Under the pieces are notes generated by a model. That model had not been told where the DNA came from. It worked only from the letters and a program-made list of their open reading frames with translations, and ran no database searches. Shown here piece after piece: positions 43,101 to 58,300 of a stretch of 64,000 nt of DNA. The first letter of the stretch is position 1. Each line of letters starts with the position of its first letter. The translations under genes were made by a program, and so were the position numbers. The DNA comes from Certhia americana (taxonomy: Eukaryota > Chordata > Aves > Passeriformes > Certhiidae): the NCBI GenBank assembly GCA_018697195.1, contig CM031857.1, positions 92,345,631 through 92,409,630 on the forward strand, in the 5' to 3' direction.

Positions 43101-43149
43101 TAAATATGATTCTTGTATAAACACATTCTTTCCAACAATATTCATCTGG

Positions 43150-43500
43150 CACTTTGCGTCTAAGAGAGTATGAAACGTTACAGAGCTCTCAGCACTTCAT
43201 TCTCTCTCTCATTCAGCGAGCAAAAATAAATCTTTGCTTCTTCTGTTGGTATATGATATGCAGTGCCAGGAGCTGCAAAATCCTTCCCTTTTCTAGAAGT
43301 GTCTAGTGCACTCGAGAACTCGCCCTTAGCCACAGACGTAAAGAAATGCTAAACAAAGTTGCTACTGCATAACCACCTCCTCCTACACGAGCTCTTGGGA
43401 TAGGTTTAATCCTCAGCTGCACTTGAAGAATACACTTGTTGAGATTAATGCAGCATCACAGCCGGACTGCTTGCGTAGTTTTGTTTAGAGTGGCGTCAGC
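43150..43500. other. CpG-richer patch in the long intron
   Basis: Around ten CpG dinucleotides occur here (for example ACTCGAG, ACTCGCCC, AGACGTAA, CACGAGC, GCCGGAC, TGCGTAG, GGCGTCAG), whereas the flanking kilobases have very few. The patch is too weak for a classical CpG island. It may be a regulatory element or an old insertion; I assign no function. Confidence 0.35.
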
Positions 43501-46500
43501 ATCCCTGCAGAGCCAGCCAGCCAGCCTATTTGAAACACATCTCACCAGGGCAAGAAATCAGATTTTTTCACAATGAATGCACTGGAATTTCGACAGGGGA
43601 CTGGGGAGTCTGTCTGCTGTCCAACTGCTGTTGGACTTTGAAAGAAGTCCTTATACATGTAGGGTGAAATTTAGCTCCTCCTTTTCAGTCTGAGCTACAT
43701 TTAGAAAGACCCAACACAGTGCCTAGCTCCTGGATCCAGATGCTCACCCAACCATTTCTTTGCTGTCTATCATGATGAGACACAGGTCTTTTTTGTCTCC
43801 TTTTTGTCTTTCCTCTGCCCCATACTCTAGTGGAAGAGCACAAAGCTCTTGGGAATGCAGGAATACAGACTGTAGGGGCACTGGCACTGCGGGGCTGGCT
43901 GCAGGATGACCTAGAGTATACTCCAAATTAAACAGCACTCTAATGAAACAGCTGGAACCAAGCAGGTACATGGAAACCAAAAGCAGAAATTCATAACACC
44001 ATCATTATTCAATAGCTAAAATACTGGATTAATACTCTGCAAACGTGAACAATTTAATTCTCAGTCTTTCGTTTAACACTTGCAAAGTTCTTACAGCTGC
44101 ATCACTGGGTAATACCTCCTTTTTTCAAGTATCATGTTTCTTCATGTTCTGCAGTGGCAAAACTATCTTTTCTCACTATTTGCATCACTTTAGTGAGTAA
44201 AATCCTTTTTTCAGATTAGAACCAAATTTCTGTGTGAATGATGACAACAGTAGAGTACCTGCAATTCAGTCCATTGTACTAATTTGTAACTGTTCATTAA
44301 AGAATTCCATGTTTATCTTTTTGATTATTTAAACTCATAAAGAAAGCTTCACTAGGGCTACTTGCATGAAATTTCTTCACAATAACTAATTGTGAGAGTG
44401 ATTTGTTCAGTAAAAGCTTGAGTCTTGCACACACACACACATGAACAGTCAGATACACACATGGAAAGGTCTTCATGCCTAGCATGTAGATATCCATTTC
44501 TGTAGAGGAGGGGAATCACAGTTCTTCCACATTTGCTCATCATTGTCCTCCTTATTGTGTGCCTGCTGAGCTTCACTCTCTGGAGGTCCACCTCCGGGGA
44601 GAGAAATGTGATACAGGCAGTTCTCTGTATTTAGACCTGAGGACAACTGAGAAACTCAGTGTTGGTTGCACTGAGCAGCTTTTCTCTCTACTGCCAAGTC
44701 TACAGCAGCCTTGAGAATTCACACTCTGCATAGCAAAGGGATATGTTTCTTTATCATCTGAGTCGGTTTATTCACCATTGGCATTTGCAGAGCACATCAG
44801 TAATGCTGAGACAAGGCAGTGTACAGATGAAAGCCAGAACCTGATCCCCAAAGCATCTTTTCCAGAGCTACATTACTACAACTGTAATACAGCACTTCAC
44901 ACAAAACCAAGGTTATGCTTTTTTATTTAGTAAGAATAATGTATGTTTGTGGCTGAGTTCTCCATCAGTGTCTGTTTCTGACACAGGGAACTAAAAAAAA
45001 CCCCTTTCCTGTTTCTTTGTCTGTGTATATCGACATGTGCCAAAAGGAAGCATGTTTGGACACTATTATGCAGCTTGCTGAGAAGCTATCTTAAACATGA
45101 GGTTTCTTCTTTCCTACTAGCCATTATGGTTTCTTATCTCAGGCATTCAAACTATTTGCTAATTGCTCTCTTTTCTGTTTTGGATTTTTTTTTTTGAGGG
45201 GAATTTTTTTTGTTGCAGGGGGAACTTTTTGTTGTTTTACAAAGTAGTTGCTATGAAAATAATAACAACTGTGGACAGGAACATTTCAGTCCATATTTTT
45301 AATACTGAAAGGACTTGTATTTATTTTGTAGGAATGTTATCATTTCTCTGGGGATATCCTTGTAGAAAGCAGGTTGAAGATTTTGCTGTGAGATAGAAGT
45401 GCTGGTGAAAAAAAAAGACCGAGTAAGTCTTTGTGACTAATTGCTGCCAGAAGTTATACTGCAGCCTGATCCATAACCATTAAAACAAGTAGAAAATAGA
45501 CCCCCATCTGCTTTACGTTATATAAGGTATATTAAGCTTAAAGGCTTCAACTATTTTTTACTGCAAGATCCCTTATTTTGCTCTAGCCTTAAGGAAAATC
45601 CAAACATATTCAAATATGCTTGTTATACGTTAACACATTTAGGATGCTTTTCAGATATATCATGCCCACTAAGTTGCTAATGTTGGTATAAGGGGAGAGA
45701 AAAAGAGGTGTGACCTGTATATGGGAACAAGATTGACAGGAATTGTACAACATTGTGCTCTAGCTGGCACTAGTTTTGCTCTGCTAATCCACAGCTGGAA
45801 TTCACAACAAAAACATGGAGATAGAGTGGTTGTTCCTTTTAAAAAGAGGTAAATGGTATCAAAATCAACCTCTAAAATCTCCCAACAGAAACATCTTTCC
45901 ATCTGCTGCTATAGTTTCTTTATCCTGAAATTGTTCTGTGGAATTTCCTGTTTACTCTCAATCTCCTAATTTATAGATCATGTCCTTCAATACCAACGGT
46001 AGAGTTTATGTAATTCCCATTCACTGAACTCCTTCATTATGTTCTTTTAGAACAAACTGGGTTATTATCTTAATGTGTGCAAGTTAAGGAGGTTTAACAT
46101 TTTTCTACCAGCTACAACTTAATTGCAAGTTTGAGCCACATACTGACAATAGCCTAACTGAAAAAAGAATATTAAATTCAAACCACTGAAATAAAATCTA
46201 CAGTCTATACTATAGAGTGATTCTTGCATTACTTTTGAATATCTTCATTTTATTGGTGATTCTAGTATGTATTAGTTCTATCTGAAACACCAACAAAATA
46301 TAACATCTCCTATTCAGTTACCTGAAGAATACTTCTCCGCATCACTTTTATGGCTGATCTCGAAGTACAGGACCAGCCTGGAGCATCATCAGTGTGACAG
46401 CTGAGACAGCTATAGGTGACCAACTCAGAAGGGAGAAATTTTGAGTACTTCTGGAATGAATTTCCCTTTCATGGATTTGGTAGGATAGGCAGTCTTTCCA

Positions 46501-49264
46501 CAGGGCAAACAGTGGGACTCAGCACTGGCTATACAGATGCTACTTAAGCAGCAGAGACCAGGACTCATCTCTTCTAACAACCTCCCTTTTCCTCCAGCCA
46601 CACTTCTCTTACAGAAAGGTCTTTACAGAAAAGGACAGGCACAGAAATCCTGCCTGTGCTGTCCTTCATAGGCAGTGCTTAAGGAGGAGGATGGATGAAT
46701 CACTTTTTCCATCTCACAAAAGCATGCACTTCCACCCTCAGCCCATCCAGTGCCAGCAGTCTTCCTGAGCCCTGGGAAAACCAAGGAAGAGAGCACTGGA
46801 TCCTGGTACACACCACTGTTTCTGTCACTCAAGGAAGTATTACAAAATTCATTTGTAGAGTGGCTTTGGAAAATTTTGATTCAGTTTATTTACTAAAATA
46901 AGATTTATTTTGCTAAGTCCTCCCTGAATTTTTAAGTGGTTTGTTGAAAATCTTCCAAAGGTTGACTCAGGAATCAAATTCATTTTAACTTAGTGAAAAC
47001 CTTCTTTTAACAAAGTACATAAGAAACAAAGGCCATTTGCTGCTGACTGGCCAAACTTAAGATGTAATTAAATAATCCTCATGCTCTGTTGCCCCAACTT
47101 CTCCACCTTCCCCCCAGAAGCAACAAGGCAGGAAAGGCCCCTTCATTCCTCTACTGACACCACTGGGAGAGGGATGGATGCTCAGTGCCCACAGAATGAG
47201 CAGCTGAGATGGCACTGAGCCACCTATTCAAACAGCACTTTGGCTGCACAAGTGAGTGAGCTGGGCATTGTTATACCTCACAGGCTAACCTGGCCCTCAG
47301 ACAAATAAAACATTACACTGACAGTACTCTAATTCCCTCTATTTCCAGCAACCTTATTCAAAGTGGGAGAGGAACACCAGTATGATAACCTGCTCAATGA
47401 CAGCTTACTGAGGATCATGTCCACCACATCAACACAGAAGAGCTTTAAGTAATCTTCCCCTTGTGCAGCCCTGAGCCATGCTGCATTTAGAATAGTTTCC
47501 TTTACTGTGCAACTCATTGTTCCCTCCTGCTCCCACTGCTCATCTCCTCCTCTTCTGGCCTTAGTCCCAGCCAGCTGATGCCAGTTCCTAGACAAATCAC
47601 ATCCACGAACTTCCTCCTTCTGTCTTCTTCACTGTCCACTCCCACACTCTCCTGAAATATCTCCACCAATTAGCCACCTGGCAAGAAGAGCATCTTCAAG
47701 TTCATTAGGTGAACATTCCTGGATAGAAAAGCACCAGTTAAAAAAGAAGGGTGGGGTTGGCATAGAATAGCCAGGGATAAAAATTAAAACAAACAGGCAG
47801 TGAAAATAGGGTAGGAAAGCAGACTTGGGAAATTTCATGCCTGGTAGTATGGATGGCCAGTTGGATTTCAGCAAACCTCAGAGTGAGTAAAACAGCCTGC
47901 CTTACTTCTACTCTATAACCTGGTCTTCAACAAGAGTATACGAAAAAAGCCAAGAAGAAAGTGGCTGAAGTATTTTGATAAAATGTTTATGGGCTGCGAG
48001 ATGCTCTGAAATCCATCACTAAAAGGATCCAGAAACACAAAGAGCTAATCTGAGGCCTTGCACATTTTGTTCCAGCAGAAGAAAGTAAAACCAGATCAAA
48101 ATCAAACACAGCTCATTTTCAGAAGATACAGGGTGGTAACAAGCAGTTGTGTTTTGTAAGAATAAGCCATCAAGAAGAGGAATGCATCCTACTTTTGACT
48201 TTTTTCTAAACATGGATTTGAGGTCGATAAAGGCGAATGAGCTCACCTCCCAGCAGAGATAAAATTCCACTCATACAACTGATTAGCTATAAGACAGTCC
48301 TCATCATACTAAAACTATTCCAATCAACCCTTCCTCCCAAAAGCTTCCCACAGCCCCCCCAGTGCCACCCACAGTTAGTGCATTGGAAAAATAGCTGCTG
48401 ACAAATGGGAGTGCTGTCCCTCTATTGAGTTTCCAAGTGTTATGTTTTGGCTATTTATTGGCACAGTTACACTGCAAATGAACTTCTCACTCACTGATAC
48501 GTTCCAGCAAAATTTGACCTAAGCAAAGCATACCCAGTCATTTTGGCCAATTGGCAAGGGTTGATTAAGATTCCTGTTATTTTTACTTTGTTTTGACTGG
48601 CTTTGAAAAGGCAGTCCTAAACAGGCTTTTCTCACTTTCTGGAGGCTTAGGGAGCCAAGGAAGTATTGTACTGTACGTGTAGAAGATATTGTGTGTCCGC
48701 ACAGTGCTGTGCCATTACAGGCTGCCACTTGTACCTCCTCACTCTGATTTACCACCCAGATATGAAAACAAAATGTACTGTTGCACAAGCATTCCTTCTA
48801 AACTTTGATACAGGAAATAATATTAGAACCCAAAGGGGCATACACAGATTTCCACAACTCCTGGTGAATGCTACATTGTTCTCATGCTCCCCACCTTATA
48901 CCAGCTAAAGACTGAAGTTCCTTCTCTAGAAATACTCAGATCCTCCTAGATGGTGAGTTTCTGATTGGAAATAGATGAAATCTTCTAGTGATGGGAGAAA
49001 AAAATTGTCATGCACACTGACAATCCCTTCAGTAATTTTTGCAGACATAGTCTGTGGAATAATTGTTCTGTTTTTTTTTCTCCACCTCCTCAGACTTACA
49101 TCCTGTAGGTGCAGCTTCTGCCAATAAAAATTACTTGGCAGTAAACACTGCATTAAATATTGAACTGCAATATTCAGATATATACATATTCATCCAACAC
49201 CAGATTCAGATGTGAAGAGATGCCACAGCAACAACATAATTTAAGAAGAAAATTACAATTGTCT
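43501..49264 (-). other. COL4A2: Long 5' intron of COL4A2, part
   Basis: No exon or repeat family recognised. There is a short (CA)n at 44431-44441 and T-rich runs at 45187-45211. Confidence 0.7.
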
Positions 49265-49346
49265 CAAAGAATAGTAGAAAAGTTTGAGTTGGAAGGAACC
49301 TTTTCAAGGTCATCTAGTCCAACCTTCAGTGAACCCTCCAATGACC
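49265..49346 (-). mobile_element. CR1 LINE 3' tail (minus orientation)
   Basis: On the plus strand AGAATAGTAGAAAAGTTTGA leads into GTTGGAAGGAACCTTTTCAA and GGTCATCTAGTCCAACC, the reverse complement of a CR1 3' end. About 80 bases remain and the element is strongly 5' truncated. Confidence 0.88.
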
Positions 49347-52300
49347 TTTCTTGCCTCTGAGATTTTGAACACTGTAGACAAGCATAAGACATGAAATAAT
49401 CCCTATCCTCTTCTCAGTATTGATAGGCTTGTGGTCAGATGGTCTAAGCTCATTTCTGGACACTGCATCTCAACAGTCAAGAGAAAGACAATAAAGAATG
49501 GTCAGTACAAGAAACTTCACCTACAGATAATAAGCAAATGAGTCAGCTCTCTCTAGACTGCAGCAGCAAAGACCAAGTGGGGTATCATAGCACAGATACC
49601 AGCACAGGAACTTCAGATATGCTGACAAAACTGCTGGTGGACAGGGGAAAGCTGGACATGTCTGTGTTGGCAACAGCAGCAGAAATGGCATATCTTACAG
49701 TTTACTGGGACATACACAAGGAAAAAAACACCCTATCAAATCTAGTAAGTTCTTATTAGTTGTACTATGTACAGAGTCTCCAAGAGATATAGGCTTCTGT
49801 GTCAGAGGCACTTCTGTGCACACTGAGAAACAGTTTACAGAGCATGCATTGCAAAGAAACGAGAGGGCTGAAAAAGGGAAGTGGTGATGTTTTCTTTACT
49901 AGGGTTAAGAACCTCAACCACAGTGGTATTATCCAAAAGACAAGAACCTAGTTTGCAAAAATAGTCAGTACCAAACCCTGGCTCCAAGTTCCCTTCGGTG
50001 CCTTCAACTCACACTTAGTTATTTAGTAAATAAGTACAATGACCAAAAATCAGCACACAGTGTATGTAACCCCTTGTCAAACACATCAACAATCTGTTTT
50101 ACTAAGGAGAACTGAGCTCTTGGGAGATTTACCTTACATGACTTCCCTTCCAACATACCATGAGCCTGTGACTAACCTAAGAAAGGAAGCAATGTCTCCT
50201 GAGAGCCTACAAGCAGGAGAGCTTGCCTGTAGGTTGCAATACCTCTTGCACCTCTTTTCTGCTCTGTCACTGGCTGTGGGCACAGGTGGGACACCCATGC
50301 AGTCATGATGGAACGATCAGAAGCACATACAGCTGGGCTGGCTGAGCTCAGTGCTGATTCACTGCAGTTGGGTGAACTGCGAGCTGTGGGATCAGCTGCT
50401 GCCTCCTGAGCTGGTAGCCGATTCACCTCAGGAGCAGCGACAGGTTAACAACAGGGAAACGTTTTCTGCTTTCGTATTTTTCTGGTAGTAGCTCCTCACA
50501 TACTTCTATATTTTGCAAAGCTGATACTGAGGTTTTCTCCTTACAAACAATGTATGTATTGAAGTAACTTGGGTCTGAACAGGCCTGAGAGCTTCAGAAA
50601 ATAAGAAGTGCACTTCTAGTAATAAAACATGGTACTTACATGTTGTCTAAAGATGATACAGATATCTAATCTCTTTGGAGAAAAATACCCAAACTTGTTT
50701 TGAAATCAACATTTCTGATTTTGTTTGTCGGGCATAGATCACTCTAAAGGTGAACTGGTACACTATACTAATGACACCCTGTGTATTCTTGAGTTACTTT
50801 ATTGAAAAAAATTAAAATTGCTTGATGCTAATAAACTTTGGTTGTTGGAATTTTGTTTGGTTTTTTTTTTTTTTTGGTTTTTTTTTGTTGTTATTTTGTT
50901 TTGCTCGTTCTTCATTATGACAAATACAATCTAATTGACAGGAATGGCAAATGAGATCTAGATGAAATCTACTGGAAACCATGGGTGAGATGGCCAGCTG
51001 ATACTAACTGGGCTAGTTCCATTTTCTTCTTGAAGTTACTGCTGATAGTTAGCAATTTTCCTATAAGGAAATCTGACTACTGTCTACTGTCATCAGAGAG
51101 GCTTCAGAAGAAACATGTGTGAGCAAAGGAATGGAAATGGCAGAGAAACTACCTACAGGACATATGACTACCACTGGTTCAAAAGAGAGGAAGACAGTGC
51201 AGTGACAGATCAGAAAGTATTTCACTTCTTTCCCCACCATGCACCTTCATCAGTTTTTCTTCAGACCACAGAGAAACTACCAACAGCCACCTGTAAACCT
51301 CCCAAGTCTCATTCCAAGATCCTGAGTGGATGTCAGAAGCCTTAAGTTTTGTGGCTACTTCTCAGTCCATGAGTGAATTCAGGAGAAGTGAAGGTGAACT
51401 GTATAGGAAAGGTCTCATGCACAAGTTTTACCAAATTCACCTGAATTTTGGGGCTTTTCACTTAAGAAATCAGAGCAGTCAGTTTTAGCTTAAAGGAAGA
51501 GCATGAGCTTAAGTCCAGAGTAACATGGAACATCTTTCTTTTCACACTTTTTCTCATTATAAGTTCTTGTTCAGTCACACTGCACTGTGTACCCTAAAAT
51601 CTGGTGAAAATTTCCCCTATTTTTGACCTGGGAGACTATAAATAAATGTAGATAATAGCAGAAAACTGCATTTTTTTTACATACATTACATGAAATTATA
51701 GCAATATTCTTCCCTGCTGAAGCAACTTTTTCCCTTAAGCTCTTGAGACCTTTGTACTTAATGAAAACGGTTGTGTGTGTGTGGCACTTGAATGTAATGA
51801 CACAATCTGTAAGTACAATAGTCTAAGTTAAATAATGCTTCCTCACAAAGTTTCAGGCACACAACTAAGGAGTTAAGTAGTTTCCATGTTTGTTTTTCCT
51901 GGATCCTGTTCTGAGACTATCTTCCATAGCTGGAAAAGGTCAACATCCTACCATTAATACAACATTATTCCCACAAGTTTCTACAACAAAAAAACTTTTC
52001 ATAAACAAAAGCCATTTTTTAATGTGGTGCATCAAGAGCCATGTTTACTTGCACTGTTATTTTGCCAGTACCTTATGGTTTAGAAAAGATAAGGCTATTA
52101 ACAGAATTTAAAATACATATTTTTTGATCTTATTCCACATTGGGAATGAAAGAAAATGTTACTAAACTGTCCTCCCAACTTCCTCTCTTGAGAGGTCAGA
52201 TAACTTGGCAATCTATCACTTCTGAAAAAGAAAGTATACATTTGTGTATTTGAAGGAGCCAAGACATGTAAAAAAATTTATATACAATCATTCAAGATTT

Positions 52301-55300
52301 TCTGAACTTTGCTCTGAAAATAAATAATGCTGACATTAAGAAACCAGTTTGAAGTATTTTATAGTTATTAAAGTAAAACCCCACAAATCTTCTCATAATC
52401 AAAATGCTCAGAGGAACTTCTCTGCTTTGACTTAACTCTCTTTGTTCCTATGTGCTGGTTGGCAAACATGGTTCATCTGGGAAATGCACATATGTTTATA
52501 GCCCTTCCATTTGTCAGCTTTCTGTAAAACTTCAGGAGTGTTCACAAAAGCAGTACCAAAATACTTGCATGACGTCTGGCTAAAATGTAAAAGGAAAAAA
52601 ACACTGAAGAGATGTGAGTTTTGTTTGTTTGGGTTTTTTTCCCTTCACATACTGTTTCTAACTGCAGCACCTGTTTGCATTGCTCATTTGTTCCAAATGC
52701 ATATGATTCACATCCCTTCCTTCCACAGAAACAAATGTACAAAACTGCAATGTGCAATCCAGAACATGGATCACACTATTTCTTCTCTTTGAACTTCAAA
52801 TCTAAAATGGAAAGAATGTATTGGAATGGTGGTATCTGAATAAGAAGGTGCAGTGCATGGAATTAAATATGTGATAATCTTGAACTCTGAAACACATAAA
52901 TTGTTATTATCTGTTAATCTACTTGATGCGTCTCTTCCCTATGCCGTGGCTTCCCAAGGCAGTCATCGAGCTGGTGCATGTTATCAGTTACCAGTTTTAG
53001 ATGAGAAATGCTCCTGTTGAGTTTTCTGACATGAGGGTCACATAGAAATCTGAAGAGCTGAGGCACTGCCCACTGTCTGTTAGTGCTGGGTCATGGTATA
53101 GGTCTGCCTTGATCTCTGGGTGCATCTCCTGGGGACCTCTTTCTTTGAAGGATTCTGTTTCCTCCCCTACTCCACTAAGGAAAAGGATTTTGTGTCAGGG
53201 AAGCAACTTTTGACCTTTCCCTGACACCTGAGCAAGATGCAAACCTTTGTAAAGTTTCATACACTCAGCAAAGCTTTTCATTTTCAGCAGCTGAAATGTG
53301 GGAAGATTCCACATTTCCTTTGGAGTGTGCCCAAACCTCAAAGCTCCTTTTCAGGACCAGGCTCTAGGAACACAGAGCACCCTGTGTGTGTGTGTCTGCG
53401 ATGTACCTCCGAGGACCATTTGCATGGAGAAGCATCAGCCTCACAGACACCTGGGTGGGAGGGAGCCCACTCCCCAAAGCTGAGGAGCTTCCAGGGAATC
53501 ATTTCTGCAGTTCTCCTTCCAAACCAACCAGGGACAGTTATGGAAACTGAGAGCAGGTTCCCTGTCCCTCCTCAACACGCATTCAGGCAGCATAGAGCAT
53601 ACACAGGGACACACCAGGATGAATAGGTTGGTGGAGGCTACCAGCTGGAGGTGTCTAAGAAACCAAAAGCAAGGTTTCTTTTCATTACTTAAAAATTATT
53701 GGGAATGAGAATCAGAGAGGAAATGGCCCTGGTTGGGGATGATGTACTAGCACAAGAAGGGGCTGGGTTTTTTTGAATATAAATGAACAAAGATGAGCAA
53801 TGGGTAGAAGAGGGACTTCAGGGTCAGATGGATGTAGATAGTTATAGTTCCAGTATAGAGTAATACATAAAGGAAAAAACAGTTGGAATAGTTGTAATTT
53901 TATCTTTTTACACCTGATTCTGGATTACACAAGAGATGAATTACACAGGATTAATGACTGGACCAGCAGGTCAGGATCTTGTAAGTTAATTTCTGCTTCT
54001 ATCCATGAACAAGTCAACTGTACCAGGGTGCTGCTGACTGCTGCCTCTTCTGAGGAAAATGCAGAGAGCAGGGGAAGAACAGGTGATGACTGCAACTTTA
54101 GTTGAAAGATAGTAAGTCAAATCATAGGAGTAAGATGAAGTAAATTCCATTTGAAAAGCTTTCAAAAATGCTGTATTCAAATTTCTGATTTCTGTGTTTG
54201 TTCAGCTTTCACTCAAGGAAGGAGTTTTGTTTAGAGTTCTCCATTAAAAGAGCCCTATCAAAAACTCAGATAACCCATAGCTCATGCAATTTTGAATATC
54301 AAGAGACACTGCTTTTACTTGCTAAAGATTTGGGTTAAAACCTTGGAAGAAAAAGTGCAAGGGGGATATCCCTAGTATCTCACCTAGCTGAGACACTGAG
54401 ACACATAATATCCTGACCAAAGGGAGAGAGGCAGAACACAGAAAATAGTCTTTTAATATAGGGATTAAAGTAACAGCATTAAGAAGTGATTACAGGAACA
54501 CACTCAGTTGCACATAACAGAAAGCAAATGTGCAGTTCATATTACTTTAGCTCCATATTCACCAGCCACAAAGAAGTAAAAATACATCTCACACTGACAG
54601 TAATAAAGGAGATTACATCACTTCAGGAACACATCTGACTCTGGCTGCAAGAGAGGAGCACAAGTGTCAGGCTAAAAGCTGGTAGGAGCCAACAGAGCAT
54701 TAAAAGCACCATGGCATCAAACAAAGGCATACTATGGACATAGACTGAACTGGGTCTACAAAGCAGGGGATTGTTTCACAGCCTCCATCAGAATTTATTC
54801 TTAGCAATTTCATCTGCCTGAATATTCAGAAGTGAGATAGGAAGTAAATGAAATTCATCAGTCATCAGCTGGCTGATGCTCCTGTGTCCTGGACTGTTTA
54901 TGGTTTGTACAACATTTCCTCTCCCAGGAAAAGAAATACTTGTTTCAAGCACGAAATGCGTTTTCTTCAGTCACTAGTTCTTAACAGCAGTTTCTAACTG
55001 AGGTTTTCTTTGCTTTGTCTCTGCTTACCTCATGACACTTTTGTATCTAAATATTAGTGTTTTGTTTGAAAGACTTGCCTTTTGTTTGGTATACACATCA
55101 CTATGTACACTCCTACAATTTTTCTTTTTGACTACTGTCCTCCTTCCAGCCCATCCTAACCAACTCAAGGAAACTTCTGCTTGTTCTGTGATTACATCAA
55201 AAGCTTTGTGCCCAGGGAAGGAGGCACTTCTAGGAAGGAAATCTCAATAATATTTTGCTTTGGAGAGTAGTAGATTAGTATCTCCAGACAATTTTATCTC

Positions 55301-58300
55301 AATTCTCCCCTGACAGTCAAATTTAAGAAACGACGGCTATTTCCTATTTCCATTACAAGAAACTGAAAGGTTCTCACAGAAGACTAAGCTGGAAGCTTAA
55401 GCATTTCCCTCCTGGACCCTCTGGAATGTCTTCTTTACTGCTGCAGTTTTGATTTAAAACACCTGGGTCTTCCCTGGTCAAACACAATGTAATTTCCCTG
55501 TGATGCTTCTGCTTTCTTACAAAACACACTTGAGCCTCTCATGAATTCTTAGATGCTTAGTTAGCTCTTAAAAAGCCACAGCTTACTTCTCGACAAATTT
55601 CAGTTCTGAAGGCAAATCAGACCAGCAGCTAGAATATGTGATCAAACTGAAATAGTTCTTTTTGCAGGAGTTCAACCAAATTGTGTCTGGTGGCAATAGG
55701 TGCAGTCTATTTGGCAAGCAAAAGCTGGGGTGGGATATATCCCACAACTTATAGAGACCTGCACCTAAAGGGATTAATTTGTAACAAATGCATAAGAGGG
55801 ATCATGTACTTGCTTAAAGACACAGGTTAAGTGACAGAGGTTACAAGACCCTAGGAATTACTAGATTTTGTAAACAGAAAATTTTGAGGAAGTGTTTCCT
55901 TGAACTAAATAGCACAGCTAGTTAAGGGATAACTTAACGTTTGACCTGTACTTCACTTCATGACAAGAAGAGATTATAATACTTGAGCCAACATGAGCTG
56001 AACAATTTTTTTTTCTGAAAACTGTAGTATATGTTAAATAAACAAACTGCAGGAATAGGCGAACAATTATAAATTGATACTAGGCATTGAATTTCATTAT
56101 GGGAATGCTCTGAACTGAACTGAAAATGAATTAGTACTCTACTGGGTATGGGTAATAGCCATGCAGCCTCTAACTGCAGACACTTCCTGAGATCTTCAAC
56201 AGAATTTGGTTTAGAGAATTAGGAATATATTAAAAAAAAAAAAAAAATTACAGATTTTCTTCTTGAAGAAAAGATCTCTTCTTGAAGCAAAGGATTCACA
56301 AGTGGCTGCAAGAGTGTTCCAGCAACTGCAAATACATGACAGAGAAGTATGTTTATCCCACAAAAATGAAAAGGACTCCTGCTGATTTAGTACACAGATG
56401 CAGGAACACATCTATCTTTACAATTGTGCCTCATTGCAAGGAGGGTTTATTTAGCCATTTGGTGTTCTGATTTACACCACACAAAACATCTTTGAAGTCA
56501 CTTAAGTTACACAACATACATAAATCAGGACAGCTCTCTGTCTAGGACTAAGAATAGGTAGAGAAGGAAAATCCTTAAAGGCAAAAAGCAGAACACAATG
56601 TCTGTGAGGGAAAGAGTAAACAACAGCCCAAACTGCAGCTGTGTAAATGCACCAAGCCACAGACTCAGCTGACAATATGAAGTGTATATTTATTTATACC
56701 AGAGTGTTGGGGCTATTTAAAAAAGTATGCTTACTGTATGCTTACTGGGAATGGTATTTAGTGTGTATTTAGTTTTGGTAAACATGTGGGGACAAACTGC
56801 CATGCTTCGATAGAAGACGCTGAAATTATATAGAGGATTTTTGCTGATTAAATGTATGTATGACTGATACAATTAACATTGTCTAGCAGAAACTATTACT
56901 TAATAAAACTATTAGTTTTTTAGCAATGAATGTATAGCCATCTTTGATGGTTATAAATGTGCTTTACCAGAGAGGGTAGCACTCCTGTGGTAACAGTTAT
57001 ATGTCCCTCCAGTAAGGACTGGACATGCTGAGGAGGGAGATGCAGGGGACAAGAGAGTCTCCGTCCCCTGAGAGAGAGCAACCCCACTCTGCATGTTTCT
57101 TGTTCTGCACACCATATACCACAGTGGGGCATGGGCTGAAGAGTCCTGCTGAGTTATCAGTGTTGGCACCTTGAAGCAGTGCCAGCGTCACTTGCAGGGG
57201 TAGCCCAAGGACACTTGCTTCCCATGGGTGCTTCTTCAGGGAGAAACCTGATCTTCCTTAGTCATGGATCCAGACTAGCCCAAACAGACCTGTTCTCCAC
57301 TTCCCATGTATCTGGCATAGCTCAGGCATCTTTAGAGGTAAGACACAGAAGGATGTTGGCAGCAGAAGCAAGTCTGTTCTCTAGTTCACTTGACTAAGGT
57401 TACCCCTGCAGATCAGGCCCCAGACATGCTTGATCCTACAGAGCTGCCCTGCACCTTTAACATCACTCCAGCACATACCATTCCCTTCTCCAGAGATGCT
57501 TGAACCATTGTGCCAGATTGAAAATATGCCTCTACATGCCTGACAGGCTCTGAGAAAATAGCTCTAAAGATGAAGGGGTGAGCAGCTCCCAGCTGAGACA
57601 CTGACTGTGGCTCTGTGCACAGACCCATCCATGATCTTGGGCCTACAGTTCTGCATGCTCTACTTACCCTCCTCTGCATTTTTGCAGATATATTTTATGA
57701 TGACGTTTTTCAGATGGTTTTACAGTTCACTAAGCAGCTATCTTTGACATGGTTTCTCTCCTCAGGCTGCTTTGCTGTTTTCCTGGGAGGTGTGCATATG
57801 TGTGTGTAATAATTTTGTCCCATCTCCTTTGATGCCTCAAGAAAGTTTTCTGGTCATTTCCCCCCTCCTCCACTGTGCTGAATTCTGGATCCTTCCATCA
57901 ACTTCTCTAATTTTAATGCTGTTGTTTAACTGGATAATCTGACTTCTTTCATTTTACATTTATATCTCATAGCACATCTGCAGCATTTGAGAGTTCACTG
58001 CATGGATATTTCAAACCATACCATAGGATCTTGGCAGTTACACATGACTTCAGAGATTTTATATACATATATCTGACGTACAGAGGAAGTAATTAAACTA
58101 TATGGACCTCTCCTATACGGTAGGAAGCACAACACAAATCTTCTCACTTGATTTATTATAACCTTATGTCATTTAGCAAAACCAACTCCACAACAGTCTG
58201 AGGAGGGAAGCCAGCTGAGGAGAGGGAGGACCTGTATGGGGAGCTGTGGCTCAGGCAATCCTGAGCAGTTTTATGTGCCTGCAGCTGTGCAGGGCAGTCG

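Larger units (their letters stand above)
34401..43149 (-). other. COL4A2: Long 5' intron of COL4A2, middle part
   Basis: AT-rich intron with one short CR1 tail (35558-35650) and A-rich tracts at 36480-36505 and 37134-37168. A 14-base unit is tandemly duplicated near 40866-40890 (GCAATGAATAAG twice). No exon is recognised. Confidence 0.7.

Noticed and set aside
44575..44605. Gly/Pro-like codons (GGTCCACCTCCGG) in the long intron
   Set aside because: Only two or three triplets fit, there is no acceptor or donor in phase, and no match to the expected 5' exons of alpha-2.
53237..53626. Plus-strand open frame of 129 codons
   Set aside because: No domain recognised; it includes a TG repeat translated as alternating Cys/Val. 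Treated as chance.
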